DNA of 64,000 nucleotides. It comes from Litsea cubeba. Its lineage: Eukaryota; Streptophyta; Magnoliopsida; Laurales; Lauraceae. The notes below the pieces were generated by a model that saw only the letters and a list, made by a program, of their open reading frames with translations, was not told the origin of the DNA and ran no database searches. The stretch covers positions 77,222,151 to 77,286,150 of the forward strand of contig CM022944.1 of NCBI GenBank assembly GCA_012931725.1. Direction: 5' to 3'. This document shows positions 30,501 through 39,532 of the stretch, in pieces (the stretch's first letter is position 1; the number at the start of each line of letters is the position of its first letter). The translations under genes were made by a program, and so were the position numbers.

Positions 30501-32444
30501 GGTAGCAAGTGTTACATCAAGCGGCTCGAACAAAATCCGGGCAAATTTGAAGAAAGAGCCGATGAAGGTATTTTTCTGGGTTACTCATCCTCTAGTAAAG
30601 CTTACAGATGCCTTAACAAAAGGACCAGAAAAATTATTGAAAGTGCTGATGTTAGAATTGATGAAAACCATGAGTCAAAGAAGGTAACTCATAATGACAG
30701 TCCAGTGTATGAGGACTCGAGTGAGATTGATGATGAAGTGGCTGAACCTGATTCTGAAAAGGCAAAAGATGATTCAGAGGATACTTCTCCTAGAAAGAAA
30801 AGTACTTGGGTAGAGCAACACCCTAAGGATCAAATCATTGGAGATCCTGAGGCCGGTGTAAAAACTAGACAAAGTGTCGTTAGCAATTACTCACTTGTGT
30901 CCACCATTGAGCCCAAGACAGTAGCTGAAGCTAGTCTAGATGAAAGCTGGTTAAAAGCTATGCATGAGGAGTTGGAGCAGATTGAGAAAAACTCCACATG
31001 GGAACTAGTCCCTAGACCTACTGATAAGAATGTGATTGGTACAAAATGGGTCTTTCGGAACAAGCTGAATGAAGATGGTCAGGTCATACGAAACAAGGCA
31101 AGGTTGGTTTGTAAAGGCTATGCACAAGTTGAAGGCATAGATTTTGAAGAGACCTTTGCACCGGTGGCTCGTCTGGAAGCCATTCGTATGTTTCTTGCAT
31201 TGGCTGCCTATAAAACCTTCAAGGTATTTCAGATGGATGTTAAGTCAGCTTTCTTGAATGGTTTACTTGAAGAAGAGGTCTACATTGAGCAACCTGATGG
31301 CTTTCTAATTAGCAAAAATTCAGACTTAGTTTGCAAGCTGAAGAAGGCTCTATATGGACTGAAACAGGCGCCAAGGGCATGGTATGCAAGGCTGGATCTT
31401 TATCTTCGCAAGATTGGTTTTGGAAAAGGACTAGTTGATAGCAATCTGTATGTCAAATCTGATTCAAGCAAACAGCTGGTGGTTATTGTTTATGTTGATG
31501 ACATAATATTTGGAGGCAATGATGAGACTATGTGCAGGATTTTTGCTGAAGATATGACGAAAGAATTTGAGATGTCTATGCTTGGAGAGCTAAAGTTCTT
31601 CCTAGGATTACAAGTTCAGCAGCTGAAAAATGGTATTTTTATATCTCAGATGAAATATATAAAGGAAATGCTGAAGCGTTTTAACATGGAAGACAGCAAG
31701 CCCGTGAGCACGCCAATGACAACGAACACGAAACTTAGCAAAGATGATAAGGCTTCGTCCGTTGATCACACCACTTATCGTTCTATGATAGGAAGCTTGC
31801 TTTACTTGACTGCTACAAGACCAGATCTTCTACAAGCAGTATGTATGGTGGCTCGATTTCAAGCATCACCAACTGAGACGCACCTTACAGCAGTGAAAAG
31901 GATATTTCGATATCTAAAAGGTACTATGGAGCTTGGAATATGGTATCCTAAAAGTAAATCCTTTACTCTTGTCGCATACTCAGACGCCGATTGGGCTGGT
32001 TGCGTAGATGATCGCAAGAGTACAAGTGGTGGTGCATTCTATCTTGGTGATAGATTGGTAGCTTGGCACAGCAAGAAGCAAGACTCCGTCTCACTTTCCA
32101 CAGCGGAAGCAGAATATATTGCAGCGGCAACTTGTTGTACGCAAGTGTTATGGATGCGGCAAATGCTCTCAGATTTAGGAGTTCCAACAACAGATCCTAC
32201 GCCGATCCTCTGTGATAACACCAGTGCAATTCATATTTCCAAGAATCCAGTTCAGCATTCAAGGACTAAGCATGTTGCAATCCGCTATCACTTTCTCAAG
32301 GATAAAGTTGCAGATGGTGAGGTAAAGTTGGAATACGTTCCTACTACTGAGCAAGTGGCTGATATCTTCACAAAACCTTTGCCAAAGGAAGTCTTCGAGT
32401 ATCTCCGAAAGAAATTAGGAGTTACTCATTCTCCTACACCTTAG
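27597..32444 (+). CDS. SIR1 gag-pol polyprotein, intact (1615 aa)
   Basis: Start chosen at ATG 27597 (MATSTANMKAPLFDG), the first ATG after the PBS; the frame is open 12 bases further up but without ATG. Gag has a UBN2-type fold region (residues about 15-200), a CCHC knuckle from Cys252 (CFNCGGVGHFAAKC), an acidic and coiled-coil stretch (about 300-430) and two further knuckles at Cys511 (CYHCNRYGHRRADC) and Cys549 (CYKCHNFGHMARDC). The protease has Asp613 (LDSGCSSHM). Integrase has the HHCC start near His740 and the DD35E triad Asp804, Asp867, Glu903. RT has YVDD at 1299-1302. RNase H has Asp1463 (YSDADWAG) and ends with the ADIFTKPLPKEVFEYL block typical of copia pol. All catalytic residues are present and there is no stop or shift. 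Likely able to encode all functions for its own transposition. Confidence 0.96.
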   Translation: MATSTANMKAPLFDGSNYSFWKIRMQAFIKSLGYDVWETVRVGYNSAIVPTDAATKKLADNDSKAQNALFSGLVDSELIKVIACKTAKEIWDKLKSIHEGDEKIKEAKLQTHRSQFESLRMEDSENVDSYMQRVNEVTNDIRGLGEEIKEPVIVKKVLRSLLPRFDSKVSAIEEAKDLNEFSMDELHGSLTAYEMRIGKTSSSDREAAFKVQKKAKEIAGHDSDDDELEAQFIRRLKKGSNGKYKGKLPFKCFNCGGVGHFAAKCPLKEDNDNDSYVDKSKWKKNFRKKGKAKSFISQHNDSTSESSDDDESVEATEALFMVTIEEDDEQELENEEEAEVNLEEELIAALEELSKERRSSKKNLKLLHESEISVIALKTELEEYKRMVDVLEIQICTKTEEVMKLENEILGARTENMQMKQKLKEFQAINGTLKLNEILKVQRPPHFRFGIGFENGESSKVTPSVETVFVKQVTTPSNSVKPTLPRKEPIQVRKDMKPNQPYKRYKFYGYCYHCNRYGHRRADCKFYVRNSPVVRRNPFSILNSHNIECYKCHNFGHMARDCRLPTAKPIQVEKKPKLVKTWRAKKSAEKGKKSLIVQTAFNAQKKTAPWVLDSGCSSHMTGDKEKFIKLQHYEGGSVKFGNNDGAKIVGKGVVQLMANKIRSEEVLYVSGLRHNLLSVSQICDKGHEIVFTKNGFAIKKSSNGKTVATGSRTAGNLYTLSDGAEKTCLLSRSEESWLWHKRLGHLSFGNMSKICNSKAVRGMATVEKPSNPICDSCQKGKQTRVMFKTKEHHTKKPLELVHTDLCGPMRTQSTNGDKYFMLCIDDFTRMTWVLFLKHKHQALDRFKVFKAQVENMLGKQIKTLRSDRGGEFTSDEFTKYCEHHGIQRQYSAPRTPQQNGVVERKNRTVQEMARTMLVESKMADKYWKEAIHTAVYIQNRCLIRPHEDKTPYELWFGRKATVKHFRVFGSKCYIKRLEQNPGKFEERADEGIFLGYSSSSKAYRCLNKRTRKIIESADVRIDENHESKKVTHNDSPVYEDSSEIDDEVAEPDSEKAKDDSEDTSPRKKSTWVEQHPKDQIIGDPEAGVKTRQSVVSNYSLVSTIEPKTVAEASLDESWLKAMHEELEQIEKNSTWELVPRPTDKNVIGTKWVFRNKLNEDGQVIRNKARLVCKGYAQVEGIDFEETFAPVARLEAIRMFLALAAYKTFKVFQMDVKSAFLNGLLEEEVYIEQPDGFLISKNSDLVCKLKKALYGLKQAPRAWYARLDLYLRKIGFGKGLVDSNLYVKSDSSKQLVVIVYVDDIIFGGNDETMCRIFAEDMTKEFEMSMLGELKFFLGLQVQQLKNGIFISQMKYIKEMLKRFNMEDSKPVSTPMTTNTKLSKDDKASSVDHTTYRSMIGSLLYLTATRPDLLQAVCMVARFQASPTETHLTAVKRIFRYLKGTMELGIWYPKSKSFTLVAYSDADWAGCVDDRKSTSGGAFYLGDRLVAWHSKKQDSVSLSTAEAEYIAAATCCTQVLWMRQMLSDLGVPTTDPTPILCDNTSAIHISKNPVQHSRTKHVAIRYHFLKDKVADGEVKLEYVPTTEQVADIFTKPLPKEVFEYLRKKLGVTHSPTP

Positions 32445-32847
32445 GAGATGTGCCAGAAAGGGGGAGCAATGAATTCGTTGAATATCTTATTTGCTCCTAG
32501 ATTGGTCCCTTTGGAATTATTGTCAAAGGGGGAGAAGATTATGCATGGAAAGGTTGATATGCATGTCATCTTGAGAAGGTTATCTGGAGATTGGTATCAA
32601 GTTATGCTGAGAAGATTATGCAAGGAAAGACTATATGCATGTTGAAGTTAGTCTTATGCTAAGAAGATGGAAATATGATAGCATGAGGAAGATGGAAGAT
32701 TGGAATGAAAATTGGTATCAAGATAGTGAATGAGAAGATCATGTTCCAAGGGGAGTTTATTGTTCTAAAAAGGCTCTATGATGTCAACATGTTCCAAGTG
32801 TCTGTGTTGAAGTTCCAAGTGTTGCCAACAATTCCAAAGGGGGAGAT
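32445..32847 (+). other. SIR1 3' untranslated region with four polypurine-tract copies
   Basis: Four PPT-like strings: AAAGGGGGAG at 32457-32466, 32525-32534 and 32836-32845, and AAGGGGAG at 32748-32755. The last lies just before the 3' LTR and is the presumed plus-strand primer. Multiple PPTs are a known Sirevirus trait. The region also has two TTGGTATCAA strings (near 32592 and 32713) resembling the PBS, and recurrent GAGAAGAT/GTTCCAAGT words. No coding frame stands out. Confidence 0.8.
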
Positions 32848-34014
32848 TGTTGGAATTTGAGATGCATTGAGTTGAATCTTGAAGCATTGGTGTGTTTGGT
32901 GTCTCAAGCATCAAATTGAGTTGGAATTCTTGTCAACACATTGTCACAAACATGATGATAAAGGCTGGAGTTGATTGAGCTTAAAAGGAGAATCAGAGTT
33001 GAAACAGTCAGGAACTCAGAATTCCTGAAGCAGAGCACGCGGTCGACCGGGCTCTTCATGCGGTCGACCGAGCAAGAAGAAACTTGCAGAAAACAGAAAA
33101 AGGCACCTCTCAGTTATTTTCGTGACACAGTGTGTCTTCGGTCGACCGAGCCCTCAGGATGTCGACCGAGCTCGATAAGTGACTATTTCCAGATAGTGTA
33201 TGATGTCGACCGAGCACAGTATGATGTCGACCGAGCACGGGAACCAGAGTTGCGCAGAATTAGAAGTTTTGCACGAAAATTCAGCACAGTTATCTAATTT
33301 GTTTGGGACTCTTTCTAAACGAATTGTAGCCCGTTTTAAACACAATTAGGGGTTACTAAAACCTATATAAAGGCATGTATGGGTCGTTCTAAAGATACAC
33401 CAGAGAGAGAAGAAGAGAAGAGAAAAGAGAGAGAGTTCTTGAGAGAAAGCTGGTGCTGTTGCTGTGTGCTGTTGTGCTGCATCTTTCTACAGCAATTATG
33501 GACGGGATTATGCTCTAGAAGATGGTGATTCGTCCATGAGATAAGTCTCTCTTTTATGCTTTAGATTTCTATTTGTAAGGGATTGAGAGAGAGAGAATTG
33601 TAGAGGGGAAAGGGCTGTAGATCAGTTTATCTTCTTTGCTGTAATCATCAAGTTGGTGCTTGGTGTTTTGGGGTTTGGTGATCCTGTCTGTGGGTGCAGA
33701 CAAATTGTAAAGGGAGTTGTAGCTTCCTAGATAGTTGGTGCTATCTGAAACCTAAGGGAGTCGGTGCTTCCTAGATAGTTGGTGCTATCTGAATTTAAGG
33801 GTTGGTGCTCTTTGTCGTCGGTGCGACTAAATAAGATTCAGACCTGTACCGGATTGTTGTTCGGACGGGATTGAACCGTGGACGTAGCCTTTTGGTGAAC
33901 CACGTAAAATCTGGTGTCAATTGTGTGGTTTGATTTGAATTGTTGTTAGCAAGGACCTGTTTAAAAGAGATCACTGATTCACCCCCCCCCTCTCAGTGAT
34001 CACGAGATCTAACA
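32848..34014 (+). repeat. 3' LTR of SIR1 (1167 bp)
   Basis: Read against the 5' LTR it is identical except for one missing T near 33250. Contains the same GTCGACCGAG cluster (33040-33236), TATA box (33364-33371) and C-loop hairpin (33969-34001). Followed by AAACT (34015-34019), the target duplication. Confidence 0.96.
33040..33236 (+). repeat. GTCGACCGAGC cluster in SIR1 3' LTR (6 copies)
   Basis: Copy of the 26553-26749 cluster; by eye identical in all six palindromic cores. Confidence 0.95.
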
Positions 34015-34019
34015 AAACT
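34015..34019 (+). other. Right target-site duplication of SIR1 (AAACT)
   Basis: AAACT directly after the CA end of the 3' LTR, matching 26356-26360. Confidence 0.95.
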
Positions 34020-34280
34020 ATCCTTCTTCCCTTTTTTTTTGGTACCACATGTATTTTTTTGGTACTCTCTTTTTTTGTAGTGCTTTGTAAACACTTTCTT
34101 TTTTGGTACCGCATGTATTTTTTGGTACTCTTTTTTTTTTATTTTGTTTTCCCTACGCTCACTTAAATCCTTTTGTGATGAAAGTAATTGCTAAATGGGA
34201 TGCTTTTTTTTTTTGTTTTCCATATGCTCACTTAAATCTTTTTGTGATGAAAGCAATTGCTAAATGGGATTTGATCAAAA
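34020..34280 (+). repeat. TAT 3' region: two short tandem duplications
   Basis: TTTTGGTACCACATGTATTTTT and a GGTACCGCATGTATTTT copy lie about 70 bp apart. Then a ~72-bp unit with GCTCACTTAAATC, TTTTGTGATGAAAG and AATTGCTAAATGGGAT occurs twice (34150-34270). T-rich; no gene. Confidence 0.75.
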
Positions 34281-34339
34281 GCTTATCATTTTGTTAAAAT
34301 CTTTTGTCAAATGATTGTTTTGGCATGGGAGCCAGATTT

Positions 34340-34510
34340 GTGGCATTGATAGCCGAGTTTGTGGCATTAATAGCCGGGTTTTTTGAAAGCCAAGTTTTTG
34401 GTTTGTGGCATTGATAGCAGGTTTTGTTTTGTGGCATTGATAGCTGGTTTGTGGCATTTATAGCCTGTTTTGGTGGCATTTATAGCTTATTTTGGTGGCA
34501 TTTATAGCCG
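34340..34510 (+). repeat. GTGGCATTNATAGC tandem array (7 copies)
   Basis: Seven copies of GTGGCATTGATAGC, GTGGCATTAATAGC or GTGGCATTTATAGC spaced 20-45 bp by T/G-rich spacers. Matches the three-copy array at 18285-18345. Confidence 0.88.
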
Positions 34511-34539
34511 GTTTTGGTTTTCAAAAATGCAAGTATAGA

Positions 34540-35105
34540 CTAAAAGTCGCCTCCCTGTTGAATCGTCTTGCAAGTATCGATGGAATGTCGCATCCTTGCC
34601 TTTCAAAAATTTTGATTTTGCGGGTACTAACTTGATGTCGTTTCCCAACGATTTTTGAAATTTGCGGTTTTCTCGAACCTTTGAGTTATGGATATCAACT
34701 GCAATGTTGCATCTCCATGATTTCTTGGTTTTTTTTTTAACCTTTGAAATTTGGGTTGTGGATATCAACTGAAATGTTGCATCTCCACGGTTTCTTGAAA
34801 TTTGGGTTGTGGATATCAACTGAAATGTTGCGTCTCCATGGTTTTTAGGTTTTTCTGAACCTTTGAAATTTTGGTTGTGGATATCAACTGAAATGTTGCG
34901 TCTCCACGGTTTTTTGGTTTTTTTGAAACTTTAAAATTTGGGTTGTGGATATCAACTTAAATGTTGCGTATCCACATTTTTTTGGGATTTTGCAAGAATC
35001 GACCAAATGTCACTTTCCTGCGATTTTGGAAGTGTCGAACATGGTTCGCATGCTTCGATTTGTGCGAGTATCGACTAAGCGTCGCTTCACTGCGGTTTTT
35101 TGAAA
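34540..35105 (+). repeat. ~65-bp diverged tandem repeat (about 10 copies)
   Basis: Consensus-like GATATCAACTGAAATGTTGC with GTCTCCACGGTTTTTT recurs at roughly 34540, 34573, 34625, 34688, 34757, 34809, 34877, 34944, 34990 and 35065, most regular between 34688 and 34980. It lies between the end of TAT pol and the antisense gene, the hypervariable 3' zone of Tat elements. Confidence 0.82.
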
Positions 35106-35256
35106 AACCTTTTTTTTTGTTTAAAGACACGAGGGTCATAAGTTTTGACCTAAAACCATTTAGGCGGTAAAAGGTAGGGTGGACTTGGGTGAAAATCCCT
35201 GAATCCGGATTTTGTTTCAAACCATGAATTTTGGGTTCAAGGGTTGAAAATTTTGG

Positions 35257-38241
35257 TCAAGTTAGGGAGAGGCTCCTAAACTTGGATTTTTGAACAATGA
35301 AACGATGAAAGTAAGAATTGTTTGAATTTCTAGAACTTTCAACATTTGATATGAAAATTCTAAAAAGAGTGGGTTTGACAAGCATGTACCTGGAAACCGG
35401 TTTTGGCCATACAGGCATTACTCTTATCCAGTTGGGTAAGTCTTCAAGGTAGTACCGCTTTAAGAACTTACCATTGATGGGCATCATACATCTGTCACCC
35501 TCTATGTTTAGGAGTGCGTATGCGCCATTGGAGAAAACCTTGTCGATGACGTAGGGTCCTTCCCATTTTGGCTCAAATTTGCCTTTGGACTTGTGAGCGA
35601 AGACCATCGGTCTTTTTACCGCAATAACCAAGTCACCCTTTTTGTAGGCGCGTTGCCTGACCTTTTTGTCAAAAGATCCTGCCATACGTGCTTGGTAAAG
35701 TTCAATGCTTTGTCGAGCTTCGAGCCATCTCTCATCGAGATTGTCTAGCTCATGGAGTTGCAATTTGACATTGCTTTCTTGAGTCAAGTCATTTTGCAAA
35801 GAAACCCTCAAGGAAGGAATTTGTACTTCCAAGGGTACGACAGCTTCGCATCCATAGACCAAGGAGAATGGTGTGCTATGGGTTGGTCCTCGAACGGTGG
35901 TTCGATAGGCCAACAAAGCTTCAGACAGTTTGTCGCTCCAGTCTCTTTTGTGACTAGAGACCATTTTCTTGAGGATTTTGCAGAGTGTCTTGTTGAAAGC
36001 TTCTACTAATCCATTTGCTGCCAGATTGTATGGAGTTGAAGGACAGCTTTGGATTTTGTATTTGTCGCAAAACCTGTAGAATCGATGATCCCGGAATTGT
36101 GGTCCGTTATCATGGACGAATCTTTTGGGTATGCCGAAACGACAAATGATGTTGCTGCGCAGGAACTGAAGGACTTATGAGGTCTTCATTTCGTCAAACG
36201 CAAATGCTTCTGACCACTTGGAGAAATAATCCGTAGCGGCGAAGATGAAGCGATGACCTTTGCTCGAAGGGGGAGAAATAGGACCTATGATGTCCATACC
36301 CCAGGCTTCGAAAGGCCATGAAATCGCTGTAGGATGTAGCCATTCTGGAGGCATATGAATGTAATCTCCATGAACTTGGCATTGTTGGCAGCGCTTAGCA
36401 AATTGCATTGCGTGAGCTACCATGGTAGGCCAATAATAATCTAACCTTTTTATCTGATCATAGAGCTTGGGACCAGCCTGATGAGCTCTACAAAGACCAG
36501 CATGAACTTCTTTGAGTGTTTTTTTAACCTCTTGTTGTGACAAGCAGGAGAGAAGTACTTCGTTAAAGGGTTTCCTGTAAAGGATTTTTGAAGGAATATC
36601 CAAATGAAAGCTTAGGGTTCACATTTGGATGCTTACCCATTCTTTTGGATCTTTAGGTAGGATTCCGAACATAGTGTAATCAATGAACGGGTCCCTCCAG
36701 TCGCCGATTGAAGGTTGAAGGATAGAGATCCGACTTCCAACCACTCGGTGGCTTTCAGCAACTGCTTGGTGTGTGTTGAGACGAGGAAGGATTCTTCTTT
36801 CGCATACTGTGATTTGCATGTTTTCCCCTTGATGGATTTCCATAGATGCGGCAAGTCCGGCCAGGGCATCTGCACGTATGTTTTCACCTCTATGAATGTG
36901 GGTGATGTGACAGATGTCAAACTTTTGCAGAAGCAACTGTGCCTTGTTGTAGTAAGGCAGTAGATCAGGCTTCCTGACTTCAAATTTCTAGTTCATCTGG
37001 TTGACGACCAGTTGAGAGTCTCCAAAGATTCCCAGCATGGTGATACCAGATTCGATGGTGAGTTCCAATCCTAGGATCAGAGCTTGATATTCAGCTGCAT
37101 TGTTTGTGCATGGTTCTAGTAGTGAGAAAGCATGTGGAATCATGTATTTGTCGGGGCTAACAAAGAGAATGCCAACTCCCGAGATCAGTTGTCTTTTTTC
37201 ATTTCTCCTGGTTGCACCGTCAGAGTACATGTTCCATGAGGCATTTTGTGAGAAAGTCTCCACATTGTAGACTGGTTCGTCTGGGAGATCATCTCTTAGT
37301 GGAGAATCTTTAGGCAATGGACACTCTGCGAGAAAGTCCACTAGAGCTTGCCCTTTGATTGCCTTTTGTGGTACATACCTAATATCAAATTGTGACAGAA
37401 TGATGGACCATTTTGCCAGTCGGGCATTGAGAGAACCTACTTTTGTGACAAGGACCTTCAAGAGGTTGATCATCGAGACCAGGTAGACTGTGTTGGAAAG
37501 CAAGTAGTACGCAGCTTCTGTATGGCGAACATCACTGCAAGGCATTCTTTTTCAACTGGAGAGTAGCGATGCTCTGCACCTACTAGCATGCGGCTGAGGT
37601 AGTATAGAGTAGCTTCTTTTCTTTCATCATTTTCTTGTGCAAGTAGAGCGCCCAGAGAGTGATCAAGGGCTCTTGTGTACAAGATGAATGGTTTTTCAGT
37701 GGTAGGAGCAGCTAACACTGAAGGTTTGGTCAGGTATGACTTGATACCTTGGAATGCAGCTTCACAGTCAGCATCCCAGACAAAGTTTACACCTTTTTTC
37801 ATCAATCGGGAGAATGGGCGGCATTTCTCCGAAAGATTGGAGATGAACCGTCTGATGTAGGCCAATCTCCCTTGAATCCATTTGAGTTCTCTCAAGGTTC
37901 TTGGAGAGGGCATTTCTAGAATAGCTTTGACTTTTATGGAGTCAAGCTCTATTCCAGCTTTCCGAACTAAGAATCCGAGGAGCTTACCCGACGAGACGCC
38001 GAAGAAGCATTTCAAAGGATTCATTCGCAGTTTGTGTCTGCGAAGTCGGAGGAAGACTTCTCGAAGGTCTTCGAGATGATCTTCTTTTCTTTTACTTTGG
38101 ACGGCGAGGTCATCAACGTAACATTCGATCGTCTTGTGCTGCATATCTTGGAATATCTTCATCATAGCCCTCTGATATGTTGCACCTGTTATAATTTGAG
38201 ATACTATGGAGAGTTTTGATGAAGTGTCCAGCATGATTATG
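35257..38241 (-). pseudogene. TAT pol: RT, RNase H, archaeal-type RNase H and integrase
   Basis: Minus-strand order from 38241 leftwards: RT from the MPFGLKN-equivalent region through GATYQRAM and CYVDDLAV; the connection domain and RT-linked RNase H (LYTRALDHSLGALL, YYLSRMLVGAEHRYSP), with a frameshift near 37510; a second, archaeal-type RNase H (MYSDGATRRN, NNAAEYQALILGLEL, GDSQLVVNQ) typical of Tat elements; a TAG at 36988-36990; the integrase zinc region (HAGLCRAHQAGPK, CQQCQ); DDE core (WGMDIIGP, HDNGPQF, NGLVEAFN) with stops near 36617 and 36175; a basic C-terminal domain (KGDLVIAVK, FEPKWEGPYVI). Native stop at 35257. The right edge is flush with the SIR2 LTR, so the N-terminal RT is missing. 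Not functional. Confidence 0.88.
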
Positions 38242-39466
38242 TGTTGGAATTACAGTCAACACATTGTCACAAACATTGCAAACAAGTGTGGTGAAGTACA
38301 ACAACACAGCTATGAACCAACTGTTGTTGTGCTTATATCTTCACATCTAACATCTGGATTAAAAAGTGGTCAACATGACTTTTGTGCATCAGTGAGAGGA
38401 CTTGATTTTTGGTTTTGGAATCGGGTTGATCTGACTTTAGGTTTTAAAGTAATGGCCCGGACAGCGGGACAACTCTATCTCTCTCAGGTTGCTGTTTTCC
38501 TTAACTAGTCAGCTTCAAGGTGTTTTTACTCTACCTTCCAGTCAATCTGGGTTAAATCTCAAAACATGAAAGTTGTAGCCCTCTGATATCTTTCATTTGG
38601 CTCAAGAATCATGTCATTTCAAGCTCAGAAGAGGAAGTTATGAATTTTTTAGTGGAGATATATTTTGCAGTTTTTCTGCACTGCGAGATTAATATATCTT
38701 CTGGGTAGGTTGCTATGGGTCCCATTATGTGCTGGATAGTAATAAGCAGATGGCCCATCATATTCATCTGACCCCAATGGTAAGTCAGCCTAGCCAAAAC
38801 GAGAAATTTCATGTTGGGTTCTTTTGCTTGGCAAGAAAGCCAAAAAGATATTCCTCCTATCTTTTTGTTGTGAGCAATTTCCTCTATTGGCTAGAGATCC
38901 AATTTTTTAGGATTTGAAAATAAGAGAGATTTTGAGAGAAGGGTGATGGTGAGAAGAAGGTGCTGCTGGGGTTGCTGTGTTGCACGTTTCTACAGCAAGT
39001 GTGGACGAGAATGTGCTCATGAAGGTGATGATGATTCGTCCATAGATAAGTGTCTCTCTGTTTATGCTTTAAATTTCAATTTGTAAGGGATTGAGAGAGA
39101 GAGAGATTGTAGAGGGGAAGGGCTGTAAAAAGTTCTAAACTTTTATTCTGTAAAACATCAAGTGGGTGCTTGGTGTTGGGGATTTGGTGATCCTGTTTGT
39201 GGGTGCAGACATCTTGGAAAGGGAGTAGGTGCTTCCTAGATAGTGGGTGCTATCTGAAACTCAAGGGTTGGTGCGACTAAATAGATTCAGACCTATTCCG
39301 GATCGGTGTTCGGATAGTCTTTGAATCGTGGACGTAGCCTTTTGGTGAACCACGTTAAATCTGTTGTCCTTGTGTGTGATTTGATCTTTTGTTATTGAAA
39401 TTGGACCTGGTTTTTAAGAAATCACTGATTCACCCCCCCCCCTCTCAGTGATCGTGATATCCAACA
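38242..39466 (+). repeat. 5' LTR of SIR2 (1225 bp)
   Basis: TGTTGGAATTACAGTC to GATATCCAACA. The first about 20-30 bases and the second half match the SIR1 LTR, but the U3 between (about 38275-38880) does not and lacks the GTCGACC cluster. An AGATAG/CTATCT hairpin (about 39238) and the C-loop hairpin (39421-39452, ten Cs) are kept. Confidence 0.93.
39421..39452 (+). other. U5 hairpin with poly-C loop (SIR2 5' LTR)
   Basis: ATCACTGA (39421-39428) pairs with TCAGTGAT (39445-39452); the loop has ten Cs. 14 bases before the LTR end. Confidence 0.8.
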
Positions 39467-39468
39467 AT

Positions 39469-39481
39469 TGGTATCAGAGCC
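39469..39481 (+). other. Primer binding site of SIR2
   Basis: TGGTATCAGAGCC, two bases after the LTR end; initiator tRNA-Met type. Confidence 0.92.
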
Positions 39482-39532
39482 AAGTTCCCTTGATAAGCTT
39501 AACACGCTGAGGGTGATCTCTTGTCAAATCAC

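Larger units (their letters stand above)
26361..34014 (+). mobile_element. SIR1: complete Sirevirus-like copia element (7654 bp)
   Basis: Both LTRs, PBS, one uninterrupted gag-pol frame, several polypurine tracts and a perfect 5-bp target duplication are present. By eye the two LTRs (1168 and 1167 bp) differ only by one T in a GTTTGCGC/GTTGCGC site, which implies a very recent insertion. It landed 24 bases after the stop codon of the antisense TAT gene, splitting its 3' end from downstream repeats. Sirevirus (SIRE) assignment is inferred from pol motifs, length and repeated PPTs. Confidence 0.95.

Noticed and set aside
38197..38241. Apparent extra sequence between TAT RT and the SIR2 LTR
   Set aside because: With mutations allowed it follows the RT MPFGLKN-GATYQ coding region, so TAT is flush with the LTR.
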